This document shows, piece by piece, positions 53,307 to 59,845 of a stretch of DNA of 59,845 bases. Made by a program: the position numbers and the translations under genes. Position 1 is the first letter of the stretch, and every line of letters begins with the position of its first letter. Under the pieces are notes generated by a model. The model did not search any database. It was not told the origin of the DNA and saw only the letters and a program-made list of their open reading frames with translations. Source of the stretch: DATJSJ01 sp035504175 (GTDB taxonomy: Bacteria > Pseudomonadota > Alphaproteobacteria > Acetobacterales > Acetobacteraceae); assembly GCA_035504175.1 (NCBI GenBank), contig DATJSJ010000006.1:1-59845 (forward strand), written 5' to 3'.

Positions 53307-54239
53307 TCAGAATCCGACCTGGGCCGCACCTTTCAGGGACAGGACCCGCCTCGCCTCATCGGGCGTCGCCACGCCGAGGCCGAGACCCTCGATGATCTGC
53401 CGCACCTGACGCACCTGGGCCGCGTTGCTTTCCGCCATCCGGCCGGGACCGATCCAGAGATTGTCCTCGAGCCCGACGCGCACATGCCCGCCCATCGCCG
53501 CCGCCATCGCGGCGATCGGCATCTGACTGCGACCCGCCCCGAGCACCGACCAGCAATAGGCATCGCCGAACAGCCGGTCGGCGGTGCGCCGCATCGCCAG
53601 CACATCCTCGGGATGCGGACCGATCCCGCCCAGAATGCCGAACACCGTCTGCACGAACAGCGGCGGCTTCACCAGGCCACGCTCGAGGAAATGCGCCAAC
53701 GTGTAGAGATGCCCGACATCGTAGCACTCGAACTCGAACCGCGTGCCGGCCTCCGACAACGTCGACAGCACGTACTCGATGTCCTGGAACGTGTTGCGGA
53801 AGATGCGGTCGCGGCTGCCCTCCAGTGCCGGACGCTCCCACTCGTAGCGGAACTCCCGATAGCGGCTCAGCATCGGATAGAGGCCGAAATTCATCGAGCC
53901 CATGTTCAGCGACGCGAGCTCCGGCCGGAACGTCGCCGCCGGCTTCACCCGCTCTTGCACCACCATCCACGGCGCCCCGCCCGTGGTGATGTTGACGACG
54001 CAATCGACCCGTTGCCGGATCACCGGCAGAAACCGGCCGAACGCCTCCGGGCTCTGATCCGGCCGCCCGTCCTCGGGATCGCGCGCATGCAGATGCACGA
54101 TCGCAGCGCCGGCTTCCGCCGCGCCGATCGCCGCCTCCGCGATCTCCGCCGGCGTCACCGGTAGATGCGGCGACATCGAGGGCGTGTGAATCGCCCCCGT
54201 CACGGCACAGGTGATGATGACCTTGCGGGGTTCCGCCAT
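53307..54239 (-). CDS. BKACE family 3-keto-5-aminohexanoate cleavage-type enzyme
   Basis: 310 aa TIM barrel. The family start VIITCAVTGAIHTPSMSPHL and AAIVHLHARDPEDGRP carry the zinc-binding His pair; VCVNITTGG-like segment appears as VVNITTGGAP; FECYDVGHLYTL and VRVGLEDNLW supply the late Glu ligands. BKACE enzymes condense beta-keto acids with acetyl-CoA; the substrate side chain here is unknown. The ATG at 54239 has GGAGG upstream; the longer frame to 54326 is not conserved. It converges on the cupin gene. Confidence 0.92.
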   Translation of the reverse strand: MAEPRKVIITCAVTGAIHTPSMSPHLPVTPAEIAEAAIGAAEAGAAIVHLHARDPEDGRPDQSPEAFGRFLPVIRQRVDCVVNITTGGAPWMVVQERVKPAATFRPELASLNMGSMNFGLYPMLSRYREFRYEWERPALEGSRDRIFRNTFQDIEYVLSTLSEAGTRFEFECYDVGHLYTLAHFLERGLVKPPLFVQTVFGILGGIGPHPEDVLAMRRTADRLFGDAYCWSVLGAGRSQMPIAAMAAAMGGHVRVGLEDNLWIGPGRMAESNAAQVRQVRQIIEGLGLGVATPDEARRVLSLKGAAQVGF

Positions 54240-54435
54240 CCGACCGCCTTCCTCCCTGGACCAGGATCGCCCGAGGTGGAAGCACCGCAGGCGTCGATCA
54301 TGGTCTGAAAACAACCGCCCGGTCATGCCGGCCGCGCCGCCATGCTACGCCGAGTTGCCACGGCTTGCATGCCCGCCGCCGGGCGGCCACCCTGCCCGCC
54401 CGCCATCTCCGCGGCATCGCCCGGAACCAAGCCGC

Positions 54436-55839
54436 ATGACCGTGAGCATCCGTCTGGCGCATCAGGTCGACTGGCAGGGCTGGCGCGCCGCCGCCCGCGG
54501 CCTCGCCCTCGCCGACATCCCGCCCGACCAGGTCGTCTGGAGTGTCGACGACGCGGCCGATCCCTACGCCGAGCGGCCGCCGCCCTACGCCGCGCCCGAT
54601 GCCTCCGCCGCCTTCACCGTGCCCCGCGCGCTCGTGGCGCTGGCCGAGACCGTGATCCAGGCGCGCGAGCCGGACCGCTTCGCCCTGCTCTACCGCCTGG
54701 TCTGGCGCGCCCATCGGGGCGACAAGCACCTGCTCGACCAACCCGCCGACGCGGACGTCCATCGCGCACGACAACTTGCCCAGTCGGTGCGCCGCGACAC
54801 CCACCGCCTGCGCGCCACCCTGCGCTTTCGGGCGATCGACACGCCGGCGGGCCCGTGGCACGTCGCCTGGCTCGCCCCGGAGCATTTCATCCTCGACGCC
54901 AACGCCCCCGTCTTCGCGCGCCGCTTCGCCGCCTGGCGCTGGTCGATCCTCACCCCCGATCGCAGCGCCCACTGGGACGGCACGATCCTGCGCCTCGGCC
55001 CGGGCGTCCCGCGCGCCGGCCTCGCCGACCAGGATCCGCCCGAAAACGGCGCCCTCGACGCCGCCCTGCGCGCCTGCTTCGCCGGCTTGCTCGACCCCGC
55101 CGCACCCGCACTGCCGACGCTGCCGGACCTCCTCTGGCGCAACCTGCCGGCCGCCGCGGCGCTATCAGATGCGACCGGTGCGGCCCCCGCCCGCGCCGCA
55201 ACCGACCCGGAGCCGGCCGTGACCGCGTCCCAGCACCCCCACCCGCCGGCGAACTCGCCGCTCGCCGCCGCCCGCGCCGAGGCCGCGACCTGTCGCGCCT
55301 GCCCGCTCTGGGAACACGCGACCCAGACCGTGTTCGGCGAAGGACCGGAGGCCGCGCGCATCATGCTGGTGGGCGAGCAGCCGGGCGACCAGGAGGACCT
55401 GCAGGGCCGGCCCTTCGTCGGCCCGGCCGGGCAGGTGCTCGACACCGCCCTGCACGAGGCCGGCATCGACCGCACCCGGGTCTACGTCACCAATGCGGTC
55501 AAGCACTTCAAATTCGAGCCGCGCGGCAAACGCCGCATCCACGCCAAGCCAGATGCGACCGAAATCGCCGCCTGCCGGTTCTGGCTGGAGATGGAAATGG
55601 CGGCGGTGAAACCGGCGCTGACCGTGCTGCTCGGCGCCTCCGCGGCACGCTCGGTGTTGGGTCGGACGGTGACGATCTCGCGCGAACGCGGCACGCCGAT
55701 CCCGATGCAGGGAAATACACAGGCGCTGGTGACGGTGCATCCGTCCTACCTGCTGCGGCTGCCGGACGAGGACGCGAAGCGGCGGGAATACGCGGCCTTC
55801 GTTGCCGATTTGAAGCGGGCGGTGGCGCTGGTGAAGTGA
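54436..55839 (+). CDS. UdgX-family uracil-DNA binding protein fused to DUF4130 (TIGR03915) domain
   Basis: 467 aa. Residues 1-245 match the DUF4130/TIGR03915 domain (FALLYRLVWRAHRGDKHLL; WHVAWLAPEHFILDANAPVFARRFA). From about 280 a family-4-like uracil-DNA glycosylase domain begins, with iron-sulfur Cys in CRACPLWEH, motif A GEQPGDQEDLQGRPFVG, the UdgX R-loop KRRIH with His369, and motif B VHPSYLLR. In UdgX this His forms a covalent bond to the deoxyribose after uracil removal. So it likely traps uracil sites in DNA. The ATG at 54436 begins the domain; the upstream frame is Pro/Arg-rich. Confidence 0.92.
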   Translation: MTVSIRLAHQVDWQGWRAAARGLALADIPPDQVVWSVDDAADPYAERPPPYAAPDASAAFTVPRALVALAETVIQAREPDRFALLYRLVWRAHRGDKHLLDQPADADVHRARQLAQSVRRDTHRLRATLRFRAIDTPAGPWHVAWLAPEHFILDANAPVFARRFAAWRWSILTPDRSAHWDGTILRLGPGVPRAGLADQDPPENGALDAALRACFAGLLDPAAPALPTLPDLLWRNLPAAAALSDATGAAPARAATDPEPAVTASQHPHPPANSPLAAARAEAATCRACPLWEHATQTVFGEGPEAARIMLVGEQPGDQEDLQGRPFVGPAGQVLDTALHEAGIDRTRVYVTNAVKHFKFEPRGKRRIHAKPDATEIAACRFWLEMEMAAVKPALTVLLGASAARSVLGRTVTISRERGTPIPMQGNTQALVTVHPSYLLRLPDEDAKRREYAAFVADLKRAVALVK

Positions 55840-55849
55840 AGCGAAGACA

Positions 55850-55893
55850 AGGCCAGGGCTCTGCCCTGGACCCGCCGGGGCCAGCGGCCCCGG
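55850..55893. repeat. Double-hairpin repeat element, copy 2
   Basis: CCAGGGC-TCT-GCCCTGG (55853-55869) then CCGGGGCC-AGC-GGCCCCGG (55875-55893), matching the copy at 13172-13234 in order, loop and spacing. It lies in the 61-bp gap between two convergent genes, so bidirectional termination is the natural role here. Confidence 0.75.
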
Positions 55894-55900
55894 ACCCGCA

Positions 55901-56932
55901 TCAGATGTTCTCGGCCAGCCACACCTCGAACGGTAACAGGGTGGCGACCGGGGGCTGCGGCTCGACCGCGTCGATCGCCCGCGCCATCAGCTCCACCGCC
56001 CGCGCCGCCAGCGCCGCAACCGGAGTGCCGATCGACATGATGGCAATGCCGTCGATCAACGCCGCTCGCGTCTCCGACGTCAACTCGCTGCAGACCATCG
56101 CCACGTGGCCGTCCGGCGCTTCCTCGCGCATCGCCCGAATCACGCCAGCCACGCCACCACCGGCAACGAACAGGCCGGCCAGATCACGGTGCCGCCGCAA
56201 CAGCTCCAACGTCGCCTCATGCGCCAGGCGGTCATCCTCGAGATTGATCGCCGTCTCCAGCAGGCGGAAATCGGGCGCATGCTCTCGCATGTAGGAGCGG
56301 AAGCCGATCTCGCGCAATTCATGCCCGAGAAAGCGATGGCTGCCGACCAGCACACCGATCGCGCCCCCCGGCCGGGCCAGCCGCGCGATCATCCATCCGG
56401 CCGTGCGCCCCGCCTTGCGGTCGTCGATGCCGATCGAGCCCGCCCGCGCCTCCGCGGTCAGATCCGACAACAGCGCGAACACCGGCACGCCGCGTGCCCG
56501 CAGCGCCACCACCGCCTCGGACACGTGCGGATGGTCGACCGCAACCACCGCCAGGGCATCGACGCGCGACCCGATCTCCGCCATCGACGCAACGATCGTC
56601 GCCGGTGACAGCGTTTCCATGAATTCGATCACCGGCCGGCCGCGGATGAAGCCCGCCGCCCGCGTTGCTTCCACGAGCGCCGCCGCCAGCGCCTGGTAGA
56701 ACGGCACCGTGCGCTGCAGCAGCAGGAAGCCGAGCCGGCGCGCCGGCACCTCCTCGCGCAGCCGCTGCCCGATCAGCCCGGTCGCGTGATAGCCGAGCGC
56801 CTCCGCCGCCTGCAGCACCCGCGCCGCCGTATCCTTCCGCACGGCATGCCGCCCGTTCAGCACCCGATCAACCGTCGCCACGCTCACCCCCGCCTGCCGG
56901 GCAAGATCGGTTACGGTCGGCCGGCGCGCCAT
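55901..56932 (-). CDS. LacI-family transcriptional regulator
   Basis: 343 aa. HTH at the N terminus: PTVTDLARQAGVSVATVDRVLNGRHAV. The effector domain is a periplasmic-binding-protein fold (LGFLLLQRTVPFYQALAAAL; DALAVVAVDHPHVSEAV; FVAGGGVAGVIRAMRE). The ATG at 56932 is preferred because GGAGGG lies 6 bp upstream; ATG 56938 and 56956 are in frame. Divergent from the oxygenase/ferredoxin/inositol dehydrogenase genes, whose promoter carries two inverted repeats, so it is their likely repressor. Confidence 0.92.
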   Translation of the reverse strand: MARRPTVTDLARQAGVSVATVDRVLNGRHAVRKDTAARVLQAAEALGYHATGLIGQRLREEVPARRLGFLLLQRTVPFYQALAAALVEATRAAGFIRGRPVIEFMETLSPATIVASMAEIGSRVDALAVVAVDHPHVSEAVVALRARGVPVFALLSDLTAEARAGSIGIDDRKAGRTAGWMIARLARPGGAIGVLVGSHRFLGHELREIGFRSYMREHAPDFRLLETAINLEDDRLAHEATLELLRRHRDLAGLFVAGGGVAGVIRAMREEAPDGHVAMVCSELTSETRAALIDGIAIMSIGTPVAALAARAVELMARAIDAVEPQPPVATLLPFEVWLAENI

Positions 56933-56984
56933 CACCATCCCTCCTTCGTGACCCATCCCTCGTCGTTCTCGGCAAGGGGCAGGT

Positions 56985-57045
56985 CTGATGGTTTCCTATC
57001 AGATATCCGCCTTAAGAATGCAAGAGAATGATAGGTAATCTTGCA
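56985..57045. promoter_or_regulatory. Candidate LacI-family operators (two inverted repeats)
   Basis: CTGAT-N8-ATCAG (56985-57002) and TGCAAGA-N13-TCTTGCA (57019-57045) lie in the AT-richer divergent gap. CCTATC (56995-57000) and GATAGG (57030-57035) form a third inverted pair linking the two. Position next to a LacI gene suggests autoregulation and control of the desaturase-like gene. Confidence 0.5.
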
Positions 57046-57050
57046 CGCGA

Positions 57051-57079
57051 TTGAGCGAGGGCGGCGTCCCTGCCATTAT
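57051..57079 (+). promoter_or_regulatory. Candidate sigma-70 promoter for the MocD-like gene
   Basis: TTGAGC (57051-57056) and CATTAT (57074-57079) with an exact 17-bp spacer, immediately downstream of the operator-like repeats and 67 bp before the ATG. Binding at the repeats would sit just upstream of or on the -35. Confidence 0.5.
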
Positions 57080-57146
57080 GTCTTTGCGCCATCCGCCATT
57101 GGCTCGCCCCGGCAGGGCGTCGGCGGACGGCACGGGAGGAACTAGA

Positions 57147-58235
57147 ATGGCAGCCGCCGCTCGCGACTATCGACTGACCGGCGCCGACGATCGCGCCGCC
57201 CAGGAAAAGGGCCTCGCCTCCGCGGTCTGGTACGCGAGCCCGATCCCACGCAAGCAGATGAAGGAGCTGATGCGCCGGACCGACGGGCCGGCGATCCGCG
57301 ACACGCTCATCTGGTTCGCGAGCCTTGCCGTCTTCGGCGGCCTGGGCTGCTGGCTCTGGGGCACCTGGTGGGCCGTGCCCGTGTTCGCGATCTATGGCGT
57401 GCTCTACTGCTCCGCCTCGGATTCACGCTGGCACGAATGCGGCCACGGCACCGCGTTCAAGACGCGCTGGATGAACGACGTCGTCTACCAGATCGGCTCG
57501 TTCTTCGTGCTGCGCCAGCCGACGGTCTGGCGCTGGAGCCACGCCCGCCACCACACCGACACGATCATCGTCGGCCGCGATCCGGAGATCGGCGTGCCGC
57601 GTCCGCCCAGCCTGTTCGGCATCCTCCTCAACGTCTTCGCCATCCGCAGCGGCCTGCGCGAATGGCGCAGCGTGCTGCGCCACGCCACCGGCCGCCTGGC
57701 ACCCGAGGAGGCGAGCTTCATCCCGGCGATGGAGCAGTGGAAGGTGTTCCGCGACGCCCGCATCTGGCTCGCGATCTACGCCGTGGTGATCGGCCTCGCG
57801 ATCGGGCTGCGGAGCTGGCTGCCGCTGATGCTGGTTGGCCTGCCTTCCTTCTACGGCGCCTGGATGTACCTGATGTTCGGCCTGACCCAGCACGCGGGCC
57901 TCGCCGAGGACGTGCTCGACCACCGGCTGAACAGCCGCACCGTCTACATGAATCCGATCTTCCGCTTCATCTACTGGAACATGAACTATCATGTGGAGCA
58001 TCACATGTTCCCGATGGTGCCGTACCACGCTCTGCCGGCGCTGCACGCGGCGATGAAGGCCGACACGCCGGAGCCTTATCCCAGCGTGCTCGCCGCCTAT
58101 CGGGAGATCATCCCGGCGGTGCTGCGCCAGCGGCGTGAACCGGGCTACTGCGTGCAGCGCGCGCTGCCGCCGACCGCGCGGCCCTGGACGCCGGCCCCGG
58201 CCCCGGTCAATGCGATGCCCGTGGCGGCGGAATAG
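57147..58235 (+). CDS. Membrane fatty-acid-desaturase-fold diiron oxygenase (MocD-like)
   Basis: 362 aa. Three diiron His boxes: H96-ECG-H100, H132-AR-HH136 and H282-VE-HH286, with membrane helices before (LIWFASLAVFGGLGCWLWGTWW) and between boxes (WLAIYAVVIGLAIGL). The fold is that of fatty acid desaturases, but the next gene is a MocE-like Rieske ferredoxin, and MocD/MocE act in rhizopine (methyl-scyllo-inosamine) catabolism. So a hydroxylase or O-demethylase of a small polar substrate is favoured over lipid desaturation. Its ATG at 57147 has GGGAGGA upstream; earlier frame to 57051 is not conserved. The tail is Pro/Ala-rich. Confidence 0.88.
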   Translation: MAAAARDYRLTGADDRAAQEKGLASAVWYASPIPRKQMKELMRRTDGPAIRDTLIWFASLAVFGGLGCWLWGTWWAVPVFAIYGVLYCSASDSRWHECGHGTAFKTRWMNDVVYQIGSFFVLRQPTVWRWSHARHHTDTIIVGRDPEIGVPRPPSLFGILLNVFAIRSGLREWRSVLRHATGRLAPEEASFIPAMEQWKVFRDARIWLAIYAVVIGLAIGLRSWLPLMLVGLPSFYGAWMYLMFGLTQHAGLAEDVLDHRLNSRTVYMNPIFRFIYWNMNYHVEHHMFPMVPYHALPALHAAMKADTPEPYPSVLAAYREIIPAVLRQRREPGYCVQRALPPTARPWTPAPAPVNAMPVAAE

Positions 58236-58259
58236 GCGCCCGGGGCAGGAGTGCACACG

Positions 58260-58580
58260 ATGAGCGAGGAAACCTGGGTCACCGCCTGCCGCGTCGACGA
58301 TGTCGATCCGGAGGACGTCATCCGCTTCGACCATGACGGTCGCACCTTCGCGATCTACCGCACCGAGGATGACGGCTGGTACGCGACGGACGGGCTCTGC
58401 ACGCATGAGAAGGTGCATCTCGCCGGCGGCCTGGTCATGGGCACGATTATCGAATGCCCCAAGCACAATGGCCGCTTCGACCTGCGCTCCGGCGAAGCCA
58501 AGGGGCCACCCGCCTGCATCGATCTGCGCACCTATCCGGTGCGGGTCGAGGGCGACGCGGTGCTGCTGCGCGTCGCCTGA
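58260..58580 (+). CDS. Rieske-type 2Fe-2S ferredoxin (MocE-like)
   Basis: 106 aa. Rieske ligands C47-x-H49 and C66-x2-H69 with 16 residues between the pairs, in LCTHEKVHLAGG and ECPKHNGRFDL. It should donate electrons to the diiron oxygenase 24 bp upstream. No ferredoxin reductase (MocF) is within the window. GGGGCAGGAG precedes the ATG at 58260; a GTG at 58251 is also in frame. Confidence 0.92.
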   Translation: MSEETWVTACRVDDVDPEDVIRFDHDGRTFAIYRTEDDGWYATDGLCTHEKVHLAGGLVMGTIIECPKHNGRFDLRSGEAKGPPACIDLRTYPVRVEGDAVLLRVA

Positions 58581-58774
58581 GCGTGGCCGGCGGTGCGGGC
58601 GCGGCAGGATGATTGGCAGCGCCGCGACTTGACAGCCGTCTGTGCCGGCAGAGGATGGGCCGCCGCAAGGTCCATCCGCCTGGCGGGAAGACCGGGTGGC
58701 TCGGACGGCTGCAATGGCGAGGTGCGGTGACGGCCCGCCGCCGACGCGAGACAGCACGGCACGCATCGAACCCG

Positions 58775-58837
58775 TCTCGATACTGGCCCATCTCTAGACT
58801 GGCCGTCTCTATACTGGCCCATCTGTATACTGGGAGG
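58775..58837 (+). repeat. Four tandem 15-16 bp repeats with TATACT cores before iolG
   Basis: Copies at 58775, 58791, 58806 and 58822, consensus TCTCTATACTGGCCCA; cores are GATACT, TAGACT, TATACT and TATACT. The last copy runs into the ribosome-binding site GGGAGGA, so the array ends about 10 bp before the dehydrogenase ATG. A perfect -35 hexamer TTGACA lies further up at 58629 but without a good -10. The array may be a regulator-binding or multi-start promoter region. Confidence 0.85.
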
Positions 58838-58846
58838 AATTCGCGC

Positions 58847-59839
58847 ATGGTCGCTTTCGCCGTCCTCGGATGCGGACGCATCGGTCGCATGCATGCCCGC
58901 AACCTCGCCCGCCATCCGAAGGCGCGGCTGGTCACCGTCTACGACATCGCCGGCGCCGCGGCGGAGGCCGCCGCCAGCGAGCTCGGCGTGCGCGCCGCCT
59001 CCAGCGTCGAGGACGCGCTGCGCGACCCGGCGGTCGAGGCGGTGCTGATCGCGACTTCGACCGACACGCACGTGCCGCTGATCACCGCCGCGGCGCAGGC
59101 CGGCAAGGCGGTGCTATGCGAGAAGCCGATCGATCTCGATATCGCCCGCGCCGAGGCGTGCTGGAAGGAGATCGGCGGGCTCAATCCCACCGTCATGCTC
59201 GGCTTCAACCGCCGCTTCGATCCGTCGTTCAAGGCGGTGCACGATCGCATCGCCGCCGGCGAGATCGGCGCGCTGGAACAGGTCATCATCACCAGCCGCG
59301 ATCCCGGTCCGCCGCCCGACGCCTATATCCGTGTCTCCGGCGGCCTGTTCCGCGACATGACGATCCATGATTTCGACATGGCCCGGTATCTCGCCGGCGA
59401 CATCGTCGAGGTGCACGCCTTCGGCGCGAATCTGGTCGAGCCCTCGATCAAGGAGGCGGGCGACATCGACGCCGCGATGGTGACGCTGCGCGCGAAGTCG
59501 GGCGCGCTCGTGCACATCAACAACAGCCGCCGCGCGACCTACGGCTATGACCAGCGGGTGGAGGCGTTCGGCGCCAAGGGCATGCTGCAGGCCGGCAACC
59601 GGCGCGCCACCACGGTCGAATCCTGGAACGGCACCGCGACCGCGGCGCAGGATCCCGTGCTGCTTTTCTTCATCGAGCGCTATCAGGACGCGTATGCGGC
59701 CGAGATCGACCATTTCGTCACCGCGCTCGCCGAACGCCGCGCCCCGAGCCCCGGCTTCGCCGACGGGGTCGAGGCGCTGCGGCTCGCCAACGCGGCGCTG
59801 GAGAGCGCGCAGAGCGGACGGACGGTGCGGCTGGGATAG
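58847..59839 (+). CDS. iolG: Inositol 2-dehydrogenase-like Gfo/Idh/MocA oxidoreductase
   Basis: 330 aa. Rossmann motif FAVLGCGRIGRMHARNLARH, then IATSTDTHVPLI, catalytic CEKPIDLDI, GFNRRFDPSF, and GGLFRDMTIHDFDMARYLAG with the catalytic Asp/His. All these match myo-inositol 2-dehydrogenases, which make scyllo-inosose with NAD. It is 267 bp after the ferredoxin gene and may have its own promoter. It is one of three Gfo/Idh proteins in the window and the most confidently assigned. Other iol genes are not visible before the window ends. Confidence 0.88.
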   Translation: MVAFAVLGCGRIGRMHARNLARHPKARLVTVYDIAGAAAEAAASELGVRAASSVEDALRDPAVEAVLIATSTDTHVPLITAAAQAGKAVLCEKPIDLDIARAEACWKEIGGLNPTVMLGFNRRFDPSFKAVHDRIAAGEIGALEQVIITSRDPGPPPDAYIRVSGGLFRDMTIHDFDMARYLAGDIVEVHAFGANLVEPSIKEAGDIDAAMVTLRAKSGALVHINNSRRATYGYDQRVEAFGAKGMLQAGNRRATTVESWNGTATAAQDPVLLFFIERYQDAYAAEIDHFVTALAERRAPSPGFADGVEALRLANAALESAQSGRTVRLG

Positions 59840-59845
59840 GCGCGC

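Noticed and set aside
57147..58235. Straightforward fatty acid desaturase
   Set aside because: The fold fits, but the adjacent Rieske ferredoxin, inositol dehydrogenase and LacI regulator point to sugar or polyol chemistry; lipid desaturation is kept only as an alternative.
58775..58837. CRISPR-like array or riboswitch upstream of iolG
   Set aside because: Units are 15-16 bp and directly adjacent without spacers, and no riboswitch consensus is recognisable; a repeat/promoter array explains it better.

Overview
The window is dense, very GC-rich bacterial DNA with short intergenic gaps, many 1-8 bp start/stop overlaps and many GTG starts. The protein set (TamA-TamB, the miaB-phoH-ybeY-corC order, a PuuD-type urate hydroxylase, CUT2 sugar ABC transporters, a MocD/MocE-like pair) fits an alphaproteobacterium. 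Two hairpin repeats built on CCAGGG(G)C-TCT-GCCC(C)TGG resemble dispersed repeats I associate with Acetobacteraceae/Rhodospirillales. That placement is inference; no rRNA, tRNA or other taxonomic marker is present. I saw no CRISPR array, prophage, transposase or replication origin.

Layout. 1-15.8 kb: a 5'-truncated ThDP-dependent decarboxylase, a FadR/GntR regulator divergent from a three-gene CUT2 sugar ABC transporter, an EamA permease, then a seven-gene operon (Gfo/Idh dehydrogenase, binding protein, permease, ATPase, permease, glycerate 2-kinase, M20 hydrolase). 15.8-18.2 kb: urate to allantoin (PuuD, UraH, divergent UraD). 18.5-23 kb: a translationally coupled five-gene sugar operon (Gfo/Idh dehydrogenase, TIM-barrel isomerase, alpha/beta hydrolase, RPE/AlsE-like epimerase, ROK/AlsK-like kinase). 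23-29.2 kb: a PhnB-like protein, then a DeoR-led operon (BtpA/SgcQ-like protein, an internally deleted FGGY kinase remnant, an NAD-dependent epimerase) divergent from two SDR dehydrogenases. 29.4-34.3 kb: a CUT1 ABC transporter whose two permeases both carry extra membrane segments. 34.3-38 kb: a compositionally distinct PEP-CTERM protein, a 2OG-Fe(II) oxygenase and a TPR-sulfotransferase. 38-49.4 kb: core housekeeping genes (corC, ybeY, phoH, miaB, plsC, tamA, tamB). 49.5-54.2 kb: an AaeB/AaeX/AaeA-like efflux module, a cupin and a BKACE enzyme. 54.4-59.8 kb: a UdgX/DUF4130 fusion, then a LacI-controlled module with a MocD-like diiron oxygenase, a MocE-like Rieske ferredoxin and an inositol 2-dehydrogenase.

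How it fits together. About two thirds of the window is catabolic: three ABC sugar importers, three Gfo/Idh/MocA dehydrogenases, two kinase families, epimerases and four local regulators (GntR, DeoR, LacI and an unidentified one implied by operator-like repeats). The best candidate for an under-described system is the last module. The MocD/MocE/IolG combination suggests oxidative O-demethylation of a methylated inositol or similar sugar, followed by inositol oxidation. The iolG leader carries four tandem TATACT-containing repeats. The most striking anomalies are the in-frame-deleted FGGY kinase, the ROK protein lacking all zinc cysteines, the paired permease insertions, and an 18-bp tandem repeat inside the DeoR gene.
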